Positions 1-9,989 of a stretch of DNA of 64,000 nucleotides are shown here, piece after piece; position 1 is the stretch's first letter; every line of letters starts with the position of its first letter. The translations under genes and the position numbers were made by a program. The DNA is from Protopterus annectens (Eukaryota; Chordata; Ceratodontiformes; Protopteridae), in NCBI RefSeq assembly GCF_019279795.1, contig NC_056744.1, positions 1,507,260,838-1,507,324,837 on the forward strand, read 5' to 3'. The notes beneath the pieces are model-generated. The model ran no database searches. It worked only from the letters and a program-made list of their open reading frames with translations, and had not been told where the DNA came from.

Positions 1-250
1 TCACTATGTTAAACTCTTTTAACATAGCGAGACAGTTTGTAAAAAGCAACGGAGATCTTGCTTTTTTCGTGCCTTTTTTCAAAACTGTCTCGCTATGCTA
101 AATGGGTTTAACATAGCGAGACAGCTTTAAAAAAGCAACGGAGATTATCCATTGCTTTTTTAAAGATGTCTCACTATGTTAAACCCATTTAACATAGCGA
201 AACAATTTGTAAAAAGCAACAGAGATCTAGCTTTCTCCGTTGCTTTTGCC
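1..250. repeat. Cluster of alternating short palindromes
   Basis: Two palindromic modules alternate. Module A (about 1-32, 85-124, 167-203) has arms reading TATGTTAAA / TTTAACATA extended by GTCTCGC / GCGAGAC; the middle copy has 18-bp arms with one mismatch around a 4-base loop. Module B (about 129-161 and 210-247, and a decayed copy near 40-85) pairs AAAAAGCAACGGAGAT with a complementary CTCC/TTGCTTTT arm. Spacing of module A is about 80-88 bp. I see no coding sense. It could be a foldback/MITE family or an amplified cruciform. The window starts inside it, so the left limit is unknown. Confidence 0.7.
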
Positions 251-343
251 CACAGCTCTGATATACTGCGTAGGCATATGCATGCGCAGTACATCAGAAC
301 TGCCGCAGAATACCAGACAGCTGCGGAAGGGCAACAAGGAGGC

Positions 344-410
344 ATTATACAATGCCATTATTTAAGAAAAGTAATTTTTTTTTTTTTAAATAATGTCATT
401 GTATAATAGC
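344..410. repeat. Inverted repeat around a T-rich loop
   Basis: ATTATACAATGCCATTATTTA (345-365) is mirrored by TAAATAATGTCATTGTATAAT (387-407) around an A/T-rich loop with a 14-T run. It directly abuts and partly overlaps the larger palindrome at 401-550, so this is a palindrome chained to another palindrome. No gene is seen. Confidence 0.6.
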
Positions 411-550
411 AATAACCCACTTCTGGGTGTGGGTAATGTTGGATTTACCCACGGTTGGCTTTATTTGGCCACTCGCCCGAGTGGCCAAACAAAGCCAACC
501 GTGGGTAAATCCATCATTACCCAGACCCAGGCGTGAGTTATTGCTATAAT
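401..550. repeat. ~150-bp near-perfect palindrome (MITE/foldback-like)
   Basis: The centre is at 467-486 (GGCCACTCG-CC-CGAGTGGCC). The arms run outward through GCCAACCGTGGGTAAATCC and its complement to TATAGCAATAAC at the left and GTTATTGCTATA at the right, with a few mismatches and small indels. Single-stranded, it would fold into one long hairpin. This is the layout of a palindromic MITE or foldback element. No target duplication is obvious because the neighbouring sequence is palindromic too. Confidence 0.7.
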
Positions 551-1187
551 ATCTTCTGTGAAAAGCCTGGATTTGGCTGGCAGTAAGAAAGCAGGTGTAA
601 TGTTTTGGTGATAAATCCCAAACAATGGCTTTTATGTAAGCGGGCACATTCTGAGTATGAACAATATGCTATGGTGCACCATCATTTGCTCAGATTATTA
701 ATGTCATAAGGTGGGAGTAAATGCCAATGAGCTGTGCCTGACAAACTAGCTTGTAACTACAGTCAGAAGCTGCAGTTTGCATAAATGCTGCATTGTACCT
801 TCCTCTTCTATTCGATTGCATGACTACTTGTTTTCAGAGTGTTTGTAGAAATAAGCTCTTTGCTTGAATTAACTGTTAAGAACTGCATCAAAAATACCAT
901 GTTCAGCATTGTTCACCAACAGCAAAGAATCATTCATTCCCTTACCTGACACTGAACAGGTATCTGCACATTCATTTGTTTACAACAGTGCTGTTCAAAG
1001 TTTTTGGCAAGGGAACCATGTACCAAATTTGGTAAGGTTTGCGGGGTCATATCAATATTATGAAATGTATATCTGTTTTTTACTCTTACCTCAAAGTCAA
1101 AGTCCTGCATTACCTTATAATTAATGATTAAAGGAGACACAAGGGTTTAAATCACTTTTGTGAGTCTTGTGCAAGGAGAGACATTAA
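551..1187. other. No recognised feature
   Basis: AT-rich non-coding sequence. Open frames are short and overlap on both strands. I see no repeat signature here. Confidence 0.5.
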
Positions 1188-1517
1188 CTAATCATCATAG
1201 CCGGTTTTAGGCACCAGCGAACCCTGCGGTTGCTGGCGCCCCCTGGTCCTGGGGGGCCCCCAACCACAGCAAGTTATCTTATCTTGATATTTTGTAACAT
1301 GTCTGTCAAACCAACAAAAGCTGGTACAGAAATCTTGTATACTTGATAAAGCAGGTAAGTAATAATAACTCATATTTATCTCCATCAAAATTCAAACATT
1401 TTTAGTTATAGTAACAGTATTTTGTCAAGTAACAAGATTTACAATTTCATTAAATATTTCACCAATGACATAATGCCCCGGCCTAGTTAAGCCCTGATGG
1501 TGGACATTCTCTTTACT

Positions 1518-1716
1518 AAAATTAACAACATAGCCAGTTTTAGGCACCTGCAACTGTGGCTGGAGGTGGCCCCTTAATCATCAATGACTGTGTGGGGGCC
1601 CCACAAAAACTGCTGTTGGTTGGGAAAAACTGAGGAGAAAAAATGTATCAAGTTTCGATTATACTCTTTAATCTGAAGAGGACTGTGATATGACCTTGTT
1701 AGGACAAAGCTACAAT
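1518..1716 (+). repeat. Internal hAT-derived repeat, copy 1 (pairs with 3900-4090)
   Basis: It begins with a second terminus-like sequence, ATAGCCAGTTTTAGGCACC at about 1528, and continues through GGGGCCCC, TTGGTTGGGAAAAACTGAGG and ATGACCTTGTTAGGA. The second half is matched in the same orientation by 3945-4085 (TTGGTTGAGGAAAATGAGG, ATGACCCTGTTAGGA). The shared block is about 140 bp and diverged. It is either an internal duplication of the hAT element or a nested relative. Confidence 0.6.
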
Positions 1717-1913
1717 GAACATAAGCAAAGTAAGCACTACAGAGATCAGCAGCCCAGGGTGACCGATCTCAATGCTAATTGTGGAGTTTTAAGAAGAGCT
1801 GATGCTTCTAATCTTCAGAAATGGTTTCTCTTTCAGGTTTTTGTACATACTAGCAGAACAACTGATACTGTAACTCTCAACATCTTTGCTGAATAAATAA
1901 AGACATAGGGAAC

Positions 1914-3155
1914 TTGCAGACTTTGGATCCAACCCAGTTTAGCTTTGTCAAAGGCAGATCATGCCTTTTAAACTTGGTTGACTTTTTCGAAACAGTCACC
2001 AAGGCCATTGATGAGGGAAAGGCAGTCCATACAGCCTACCTCGACCTGGCAAAGGCTTTTGACACAATACCCCACTCAGGTATCATTGAAAAACTCATCA
2101 GCTTAAATGTAAACCCATACATCACAAGATGGGTTGCAAACTGGCTAAGTGACAGAACCCACAGGGTCAGAGTTGCTGGCGCCATGTCAGACTCAAAGCC
2201 TGTCACAAGTGGTGTCCCACAGGGCTCAGTCCTGGGTCCACTCTTGTTCGGCATCTACTTTTCTGAAGTACAAGCAAACACAGGAGGGTTATGGCTGACA
2301 AAGTTTGCAGATGACTGCAAACTGGGTGCCATAGTCGAAAACACATCTGACACAGATATCCTTCAGAAGGGTGTCACAGAAACGGATAACTGGTGCCAGA
2401 GCCATGGCCTAAAGTTAAATGCCAAAAAATGCATAGTCATACCCTTTGGGAAAAACAAGGTTACACCTAGCTACCATATAGGTGGCAATCCACTGAGCAC
2501 AGAAGAAGTTATCAGGGATCTGGGGACCCAGGTTGACAGTAACCTTTCGTTTGACACTCACGTTGCTAAAGTAGTTAGGAAGACCTTCTACATTGCCCAC
2601 CTGATCATGAAGGGATTCACATCTAGATCAAGGGAGGTCATCGTCCCCCTGTACTCATCACTCATCAGACCAATGATTGAGTACAATGCCCCATTCGGAA
2701 TGTATCTGACCCGACACCTGCAGCAGCTGGAAAGGCCCCAAAAGTTCCTCACCAAAAGGATAAAGGGTCTCAAAAATATGTCTTATGCTGCCCGACTGAA
2801 AGAACTCCAGCTCTATTCAGTCACTTACCGCTTGCTCAGAGGTGATCTGTGCCTGACATACAAGGCCATGTCAAACCCAGATTTGATGAACATGCTTCAT
2901 CTCAAAAAATCTAGATCCCTCAGAACTACAATGGCGGGAGACTTAAACCTTGACACCGTTATTAATAGGACGTGCTGGAGGGACAGATTCATCACCCAGA
3001 GACTCCCTATGCTGTGGAACAAAATCCCGGTACATGTGAGGCAGAGCACCTCGCTGGCCTTGTTCAAGAGAAATCTTGACCAATGGATGGGAGATCACAG
3101 ATATACCGCAGGGATTACCTCAGTGTCACTGCTTGACAGAGGCACAGCAAAATAA
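1914..3155 (+). CDS. CR1 ORF2 fragment: reverse transcriptase, C-terminal part
   Basis: 413 codons without a stop. The visible RT motifs in order are YLDLAKAFDTIPH (motif A, catalytic Asp), SGVPQGSVLGPLLF (motif B) and KFADDCKLG (motif C, the FADD catalytic pair), then the thumb and the C-terminal region typical of CR1/chicken-repeat LINEs (CHPYG-like stretch replaced, YNAPFG at about residue 260). The APE endonuclease and the RT fingers are missing because the copy is 5'-truncated; the first in-frame codon is TTG and is not a real start. The same family is present on the minus strand at 55336-56840. It cannot retrotranspose alone, but the RT palm is intact. Confidence 0.85.
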   Translation: MQTLDPTQFSFVKGRSCLLNLVDFFETVTKAIDEGKAVHTAYLDLAKAFDTIPHSGIIEKLISLNVNPYITRWVANWLSDRTHRVRVAGAMSDSKPVTSGVPQGSVLGPLLFGIYFSEVQANTGGLWLTKFADDCKLGAIVENTSDTDILQKGVTETDNWCQSHGLKLNAKKCIVIPFGKNKVTPSYHIGGNPLSTEEVIRDLGTQVDSNLSFDTHVAKVVRKTFYIAHLIMKGFTSRSREVIVPLYSSLIRPMIEYNAPFGMYLTRHLQQLERPQKFLTKRIKGLKNMSYAARLKELQLYSVTYRLLRGDLCLTYKAMSNPDLMNMLHLKKSRSLRTTMAGDLNLDTVINRTCWRDRFITQRLPMLWNKIPVHVRQSTSLALFKRNLDQWMGDHRYTAGITSVSLLDRGTAK

Positions 3156-3275
3156 TGGGCATAGTTTTCTTCACACTAAAAGGGGTGGCGAAAGCCACAA
3201 AACTCTGGGCTAGGCTTATAAATGCCCTTGGGCAGATAGCCTAGTATGAACCTATGAACCTATGAACCTATGAAG
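3156..3275 (+). repeat. CR1 3' UTR: stem-loop and CCTATGAA octamer tail
   Basis: A hairpin forms by pairing CTAGGCT with AGCCTAG, with an inner GCCC/GGGC pairing, and is followed at once by the octamer repeats. In CR1 elements this 3' end is what the element's own RT recognises for target-primed reverse transcription. The same hairpin plus octamers recurs at 18949-19012 and 43945-44000. Confidence 0.7.
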
Positions 3276-3655
3276 AATTCTGTTCAATGATAAAAATAAT
3301 AGCATAATAAAGTCTCAAAATGAGGAACACATTTTATATATTACTCTAATTCATTTAAAAAGTTACTATAATAACACATTTTGCGTCAACTTACATTTTT
3401 TTTTAGACAGTAATATGTATACAACTCTGATGACTAGATTTATTGTGACAGAGCAAAATTATGAGACAAAATCAGGAATATCTGTGAAATCAGGGATAGT
3501 GATAGGTATTAATTTACTCCTCACTGAGGTAAATACAAGTGACTTATCCCTGTTGCTGTTTGATGACTGCTAAACAGCAGTCACTGATCTTGCATAGTAG
3601 TACTAGTGTTGTACAATGTACTTGCTGAAATAATTACAAAATTAGCATTGCTGTG

Positions 3656-3658
<3 letters not shown>
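3276..3658. other. No recognised feature
   Basis: AT-rich remainder of the hAT interior between the CR1 tail and the (TG)n run. No open frame or repeat signature was recognised. Confidence 0.4.

Positions 3659-3734
<76 letters not shown>
3659..3734. repeat. (TG)n microsatellite
   Basis: 38 uninterrupted TG dinucleotides, ending in TGCG. Confidence 0.95.
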
Positions 3735-3737
<3 letters not shown>

Positions 3738-3899
3738 AAAAATATCACAGATTTTTATCAATGCACATATCCAATAATGCCGGAACACACACATTATTCT
3801 TCAGGGTATCAATAAAAATGTTAGCTAACTAGTGATTATATTTCAAAAGTAAGGCATACAATATATCACAGAGCATTCAGACACTTACATCTTCTAGGA

Positions 3900-4090
3900 A
3901 TTGGGTGGCCCCCACTCCCTAAACTGTATAAATGGATACAGGAGGCTCCCTTAGTCATCCTTGACTGTGGGGACCCCAAAAAGCTGTTTTTGGTTGAGGA
4001 AAATGAGGAGAAAAAATGCTTTCATTTTCTGATTGCACTCTTTAGCTTGAATGGAGTTATGATATGACCCTGTTAGGATAAAACTGAGAA
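3900..4090 (+). repeat. Internal hAT-derived repeat, copy 2
   Basis: Direct-orientation partner of 1518-1716: it shares GGCCCC-type G/C blocks, GACTGTGGGG, AATGAGGAGAAAAAATG and ATGACCCTGTTAGGA. The TIR-like left end of copy 1 is not clear here. Confidence 0.6.
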
Positions 4091-5507
4091 TAGCCTTTGT
4101 CTTCAACCACAGATATTCTAAAACATCCCTGCTCAGATGTTTGTGTACAGAAATTTACCGTAGGTTATGAGGGTGCTGGGGATTGTGGAGTCATCATTCC
4201 CTTTACTTTTCTAACAGACCTCAGAGGTATACAAAGAAAGTTACTTTAGCTCCTGTAGGGGCAGAGTACTGCCTGGTAGCAGCAAAGTAGAATACATTAT
4301 TGCAGTCATTATTTATTTTCACTTTCCTCACAATCAAACATCAGGCGCATATACAGCTGGTTGCCTTTGGGGGGTTAGGACTGAGGAGTAAGTAGGCATG
4401 CTATGTATATGTATTTCAACAGTCACTTGAAATATATGACTGTGGCCATTTGAACCTCTGCTTAAATCCCAATCTAACACCAGAGGGTTGCATAGGCAGT
4501 GACTGTCTTTTTGGGAGGATTAGGGGGGCAGGCAGTATTCTTGTACATGATCTGTGTATCCTTACAACAATTGACTTGTTAATTTGTTTTGAGGTACTAT
4601 TTTTGTCAGCTTTAAATTTTAAGCCTTGGGTACAACTTGTCTTCAGTGAAAGAAAAAAAAAACAAGACTGAAATTCGTTTTTCTTACTCACAATGTTTGT
4701 TTAGGCCACTTTTGGATTAAAAGGTTGGGCAATGCTTTAGCTTCTGGGGGCACCGGCTTAATTGAGTTATTTCCTAAATGGTTATTACTGTGCTGTCTTG
4801 GTCAAGAAAGTATACTGAAAAGACAGAAGGAAAACTAAAGCCGAACAGCAACATTGAATTTCTTTCGTTAATCATTATTTCTGTTCAAGCCATCATCGGG
4901 TAAAAAAAAAAAAAAAAAAAAAACTTAAAAAGCACTTTAGAGCATATTGCTCTTTAGTATTGTTAATTTGTCAATATTTGTATGTATTTGTATGTCTTTT
5001 TGGAACTTTTCCCCTTGGGTCTCTACTGAAAAAGGGTAAATTCTTACCCAGCTGGACCAACCAGGTTAACAAATGCGAAATAAATCAATAAAAATGGCTT
5101 CTTAAAAAAGCTGAAGAAAAAAGGTAAAATGTGAGAAATGGAAGAAAAAAAAGTACTGTGCATAAGTGGGAAGCCCAACATGGTGGAAACAGAGGGAAAA
5201 CTCTGGAAGGTGTGTTTTTTTTTTTTTTTGGTGGGGGCTGATACAGTAAGCAGTGCCTAGGGTTCCATTGCACATTAGTTCTCCCCTGTACATAGAGTTG
5301 TTGCAATGTATCTTTGTTATACCTAAATGCCAGTAACTGTAAATGTCCCTTTGTGAGATGGGCCAACACAGTGTGGTATGTATGCCTGTTGTAATAAGAT
5401 CATTGTAGCTACAGGTCAGTCTGTGTGTACTACTCCTAAAAGCCTGCAGCATGAACTAAAAAGATGGCTAGAAGTGGTTGCAGTGACAGGGTGATACTTA
5501 GACTAAA
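4091..5507. other. hAT interior, no gene recognised; A-run at 4902-4922
   Basis: Non-coding interior of the hAT-like element. It holds a 21-base A run (4902-4922) and an 11-base T run (about 5216-5229) but no frame with recognisable protein similarity. Confidence 0.4.
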
Positions 5508-5579
5508 AGTGCCCAGGGGGCCCCCAACTTGACATTTGCTGGGGGCCCCCAAAATGCTTACACCGGCCCTGCTAATCAT

Positions 5580-5975
5580 GTACAGCACCTGGAATTACAG
5601 AAAAATTTCAGGGGGGGATCTTTTATACAGGATTCTTCGCATAACTTTGCAAACCCAGTTCAAAGTATTTTGTATCTAGCATTAAATTATTTCAGCCCTA
5701 ATTAAAATTTATGGAAGGAGCTCTATCAAAGCACATATATAGCATAAACTGTACTTATTAACGGAGAGAGTTGTCATTATTTTTCTTGCAGGAACTGTCT
5801 ATGTTTGCACTAGAAGCTGAGGTAAAAATGCAAGTGCGCATCACTGAAGACAGGTCTTGATCTGTTTTTTGTATTTTTTCATTCATGAGATGAGAATAAC
5901 TTCTTACAAAAGGATATGCTGTTAAAAAGTGCTTTCATTTTTTTACTCATTTTATACTTTGGTTCACATCTAAAA
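5580..5975. other. No recognised feature
   Basis: AT-rich flank between the hAT right target duplication and the SINE. Confidence 0.4.
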
Positions 5976-5977
5976 TA

Positions 5978-6335
5978 AGGATGGCCTCGGTGGTGCAGTG
6001 GTTAGCATTGCCATCTTACAGCAAGAGGTTCTCTGGTTTGATCCTTGGCTGGGTTGCCTCCTGTGTGGAATCTACATGTCCTCCCTGCAGTTGTGTGGGC
6101 TTCCTCCTATTGCTCTGGTTTCTTCCCACATCCCAAAGACATGCTGCCGGTGGATTAGACACTCTAAATGGGTCCTGTGTGTAACTAAATGGGTCCTGTG
6201 TGTAAGGTTGGGTGCCAGGTTGGCAACTTGACACCATATAATTTCACTGCCAATCATTCTGTGGACCGTTCTACTGTGGCAATCCATAATGCGAAAGAAG
6301 ATGATTGGTCCACATCTAGAATAGATGTTGAGTAC
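5978..6335 (+). mobile_element. tRNA-derived SINE (fish/lungfish type), copy 1
   Basis: The head resembles a tRNA: A box GTGGTGCAGTGGTTAGC (5992-6008) and B box GGTTTGATCC (about 6035-6045), an internal RNA polymerase III promoter. It is followed by the conserved body of this widespread family (CTCCCTGCAGTTGTGTGGG, CCCAAAGACATGCTG). The tail region CTACTGTGGCAATCCATAATG resembles the usual 3' end of the family. A duplicated TAAATGGGTCCTGTGTG sits at about 6167-6203. A related but more decayed copy is at 34765-34998. SINEs are not coding and depend on a partner LINE. Confidence 0.75.
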
Positions 6336-6889
6336 ACAGCCACCCTGCATAATAAAATATATAAAAAGAGGTGTTCAAATAAGTACTGAAACATCATACA
6401 TTACAACTATAGTGACAGTTAAAGGTGTGTCACACTGCTCTACATAATACAGAAAGATTATTCTGTTATCACTCTGTCCATCCTGTCCTCTTACATTTCT
6501 TTTCCAAGTCTGCTCATACCATTGCCTCTGTGAGTCTAACAAAGTCTAGGCCTGACTGAACTTAAGCTCCGGCCTTCCATTCTAAGTTCATGTATGAATT
6601 CCTACTTTGTTTGTCTATATTCATTTGCGGTCTTAACTCTTCCATTCACTTTCTATTTCCTGTTTCACCTAGATATATTATTATTGTGTTTAGTTAAATC
6701 CAACTCTTTGTGTTCTTAAATACTTTAGCACGACAGGCCTGTCTGTTAAGAATAGCTTCTTCAAGTTCTTGCAAATTCATATTAGTTAAATATGTAATGT
6801 TTTTCATCCTCTTTGGCCTCTGACACTCCTTCTTCCTTTGCCTTTGAGTTTTCCCAGCATCAGTGTCTTCTCCAGAGAATCCCATTTTT
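6336..6889. other. No recognised feature
   Basis: AT-rich sequence between the SINE and the L2-like LINE. No open frame or repeat signature recognised. Confidence 0.4.
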
Positions 6890-8275
6890 TTATTTATTGT
6901 TTTTATTTATTTAACATTTGTTTACCGAGAAAGTCTGACTTGACACAGGTCCTTTTTCAGCAGCGGCCTGGGGAGAAAAGCTCCACTTATATGTAGTAAG
7001 AATTACATAATAAAGAAACACATATTTGTTTATACAAATAGAGTAAAAATATAAAAATAAAAGCACATTTTATACATAGTTGTCAATTGTACTAGATCAT
7101 ATAGATAGTCAAGGTATGTAGATAATATATACATGGTGAGATATAGTAATGTTGTGGTTAGAGCAAGTAAATATGTTTTGAGACATTCACAATACATATG
7201 TAGAGAGTTAAATGCTGGGAACATATAGGTGGGTAATTTTGACTCAAGCATGATTTTGTACGGTTCAGAGAGATGAATTGTGCGTAGATGGTACTAAGTT
7301 AGTAGAGTTTGGGTAGATAAGCTGAAAGGTAGTCAAAGTTTAGTAATGCTAACAGTGTGGTTAGCCAGGCTGGTTACAAGGGCAAAGCCATGTGTCATAT
7401 AAATGTTGTTTTAGTAAGGTTTTAAACTGTGTCAGAGAGTTACTATTGGTTATAAATAGATGGAAGTTTGTTCCCTGTTTTAGAAGTATAATAGGAGAAA
7501 AGAGATTCACTTGCTGAGTTGCTGGCTTTTGTAACATCTAGGAGTTTGTTGTTTGAGCGAAGGGATCTAGTGGAGGTGTATTGTCTTATAAGATTTTGGA
7601 GAGCTGGGGTGTTATCTGGTTTGTGTAGGAGCTTAGCGGCAAATGTGAGTTGGTTGAAGTGGAGCAGATGAGGAAATTCTAGCCAATTTAGTTGTTTAAG
7701 TAATATACAGTGGTGAGGTTTGTAAGGGGCATCAGTTGCAAATTTGGCTATTTTATTGTAACATGAGTTTAATTTGAAGAGGTCGGCTTTGCCGTGGTTG
7801 GTTAGTATAGGGGAGGCATATAGGAGGGTTGAGAGGAGGTGAGTATGGGCAATAGTAGCTTTAGTGCTGGCAGTTAAAAATGACTTATTTCTGTATAATA
7901 GACCTAGTTTTTTTTGTGGACCTTTTTTATGACTTGAGTGATGTGGATATCATATTTAAGGTTATTGTCATGTTCGACTCCCAACAGTTTGGTATGAGTG
8001 GTTGGGTTGATGGCAGTTTTGTTTTTGGAATGGATCATTAAGGTCAGGGAGGGAGAGGAAGTTCTGTTTGGGGTTAATAGAAGTAGTTTAGTTTTGTTAG
8101 AATTTAATAAGAGTTGGGAATCTGTGAGCCAATTTTCCACAGACAGAAAGGAATCTTGAGTTATAGTATGAAGGCATTTTAGGCAGGAGGCTGACCATAT
8201 CAGGGTGGAGTCATCTGCATATTGTATTACTGATGCGTGAAGTGTATTGGACTGGAGCTGATTGGTGAAGAGAAA
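6890..8275 (-). mobile_element. L2/CR1-superfamily LINE, 3' part (copy 1)
   Basis: Minus-strand LINE 3' portion. The 3' end is the TTTATTTATT stretch at 6890-6915 (an AAATAA-type tail in sense). Next to it is the sequence TGGGGAGAAAAGCTCCAC, which is also present in the copy at 51780-53660 (at 51881-51898); these two copies define one family. The RT part starts at about 8275 and reads toward 7780. The 5' end is truncated inside the RT domain. Confidence 0.7.
7780..8275 (-). pseudogene. L2-like LINE reverse transcriptase fragment
   Basis: Reading the minus strand, the sequence gives QYADDSTLIW (RT motif C with the catalytic DD) followed by ENWLTDSQLLLNSNKTKLLLL, the motif D/E region typical of L2/CR1-group LINEs, then TKLLGVEHDNNL. 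The palm and fingers upstream are missing because of 5' truncation, and the downstream frame is interrupted. The closest relative in the window is the protein at 52661-53170 (same QYADDST and SKTKLMLFTP layout). It is dead for retrotransposition. Confidence 0.7.
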
Positions 8276-8399
8276 GCATTATGTGACCAAATTATATGCC
8301 TTTTAGTTTACTATCAGACTTTCCATGGGGCAGTCTGGATTTGTTTCCTTAAGTATTAACTAATTCAACCTTCCCATCACATTTCAATTGAACGCTGTT

Positions 8400-9175
8400 T
8401 GTTTTTTTCTTTCATTTAGTATTCTTATAGCAATTTTTTCTAATTTGTGATATTGCCTTAGCATATAATTTATCATTTTATTTCTTGCATACTTATGTTT
8501 TATAATAAATATGTGGATTACTCCAGTGCACGGATTCTAAAAAGTTTTCTTCAACACCAGAGTTTAAAAAAAAACAATTTCCAGTTAATATCCTTATTTA
8601 TAGTCCAACCCTCACAGCCATATGTTACTACTGGGTAAACCATAGCTCTGCCCATATGGGATTTTGTTACTAGTTTCTGATCTTTGCTCTTTAAAGAGGG
8701 CTAGATAACATCATTTTATTATTATTTTATATATATGTTGAGCAGTAAACCAGCATTTGAACTTTCTACTTCCACCTTTGTAAACAGGCTCTTAAATTCT
8801 TCCTCACTTCCAGCCACTAGAGTGGCATCGTCTCCATATCTTTGTGTTAATCTTTTTCCCAGCAGTTTTGATTCCAGCATCTGATTTGATTAATCCAGCA
8901 TTTCACACGATATACTCAGCAAATAAATTCAATAAGTAGGGTGGTGATATACTACCTTGTCTTAATCCTTTCCCAGTCTTGAATCTACCAGCTGTTCCAC
9001 ATTCAGTTCTCCATAAAGATTCCTTAGGAGGCAAATAAGACCAATTGTCCTCATTTTTCTAAGCACTTGCCAAAGTCTGTTGTGGTCCACAAAGCCAAAA
9101 TCTTTAGAGTATCTTTTTTGTGGAGCTGCCTTGCTTTCTTCTTTTCCCTGCAAATGTTGACAATTTGATCTCTGG
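8400..9175 (-). pseudogene. RTE-clade LINE reverse transcriptase fragment (copy 1), ERV target
   Basis: Minus-strand remnants of an RTE-type ORF2. From the 5' side, 9153-8962 reads FGFVDHNRLWQVLRKM...LLRNLYGELNVEQ, the RT block around the VDHNKLW motif. Lower down, 8590-8640 reads AMVYPVVTYGCEGW, the post-RT motif shared by RTE/BovB-like LINEs. Several frameshifts and stops separate these blocks. At 9175 the element is cut by the retrovirus; the pre-insertion sequence resumes at 18165. A second RTE copy at 37100-38250 preserves the uninterrupted site. Confidence 0.7.
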
Positions 9176-9881
9176 TGTTAGATAAAAAATGAGATTACAA
9201 CACAGGAGGCTCAGATGCAAAAGTTTACTAGTGTACACCAGGAGGCAAAAAACGTACAAGTACAGAATTTTGTCTGACATGATACAGGAAGTAAGCATTT
9301 TTTATAGTAGTCAATTTCTAATTTGTGCCCACCTTTCTGACGTGGTTAGTCACAGGGCACCTACATCACTAAGGTTTACAATATTCTATTCATAAAGATT
9401 ATTTATGCTATAGTTTTCAAAAAGTTTTCTCATGGGAATAATACAGCCTTGCAAAGCACCTGGTCAATTATAATGTCTCTCTGTAAATGTTACTTCTTCA
9501 AGGTTTCTGGCCTGCTAGAATACAATAGCTGGTTCAGTCTTGTAATACAGTCTTTGTTCTTCTTTGCAACATTCTCCCGACAGCTGCGTCTTATTTTGGT
9601 AACATTCACAAGGCCAATTGTCCCAAAGGAAGGAAAAGAAAATCTTCAATACTTAATACATTTAATTTCCTGACCCAGCAGATAATTATTCGTGAGAAAC
9701 ATAAGCTTGCTAAGCTAGCTGCTGCCAGGGTCAGAGTTCAAATACACTGCAGCTCCAAAGCTTCAAGCAATTGCATGTAATTTCATTCTTATTGCCATAT
9801 TGTTAATAGAATAAAATGCATTATACACTATTAGTTTTAAACTAACACTCCATATATGTTTAAGTACATATTTTTCTAACA
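9176..9881 (-). repeat. ERV 3' LTR
   Basis: 706 bp, bounded by the perfect 7-bp inverted repeat TGTTAGA...TCTAACA. Same length as the other LTR. A TATA-like CTATAAAAAA in sense lies at about 9298-9307, which would leave a long U3 (about 575 bp) and a short R-U5 of about 120-130 bp. I do not see a canonical AATAAA in the expected R region. Confidence 0.95.
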
Positions 9882-9892
9882 TTTTCCTCCCT
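9882..9892 (-). other. ERV polypurine tract
   Basis: Sense AGGGAGGAAAA directly precedes the TG of the 3' LTR, the position and composition of the plus-strand DNA primer of retroviruses. Confidence 0.85.
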
Positions 9893-9989
9893 ATTAATAC
9901 TTTTTATTCTATTCTGGAAATATAAACAACGTTATTTTGTTTCCCAGCCTTTTCCTCTTAAGGACTTTCAACTAGGTAAGTCATTTAAT

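Larger units (their letters stand above)
1905..3275 (+). mobile_element. CR1-family LINE, 5'-truncated, intact 3' end
   Basis: The body encodes a CR1-type reverse transcriptase, followed by a 120-bp 3' UTR that ends in the 8-bp direct repeat CCTATGAA (about four units, 3243-3274). An octamer-repeat tail in place of poly(A) is the signature of CR1. The 5' end is cut inside the RT domain, as usual after abortive reverse transcription. It sits inside the hAT element and is younger than it. Its reading frame is undamaged to the stop, so it is among the better-preserved copies here. Confidence 0.85.
1188..5579 (+). mobile_element. Degenerate hAT-like DNA transposon with 8-bp TSD
   Basis: The element runs from 1196 (CATAGCCGGTTTTAGGCA) to 5571; the reverse complement of the right end is CAGGGCCGGTGTAAGCA, matching the left end at about 12 of 17 positions. 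It is flanked by an identical 8-bp repeat, CTAATCAT, at 1188-1195 and 5572-5579. An 8-bp duplication and CAGGGCCGG-type ends are hallmarks of hAT elements. Both ends carry G/C-rich GGGGGCCCCC stretches just inside the inverted repeat. No transposase frame is visible, so it is non-autonomous. A CR1 LINE (1905-3275) and a (TG)n run lie inside it and are later events. Strand is arbitrary. Alternative: two hAT-derived pieces whose outer ends happen to share flanks. Confidence 0.7.

Noticed and set aside
1914-3155. A host reverse-transcriptase-like gene
   Set aside because: The 413-codon frame is uninterrupted, but motifs and the octamer tail make it a 5'-truncated CR1 LINE.
3659-3734. A Z-DNA regulatory element
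   Set aside because: (TG)n can form Z-DNA, but there is no gene near to regulate.
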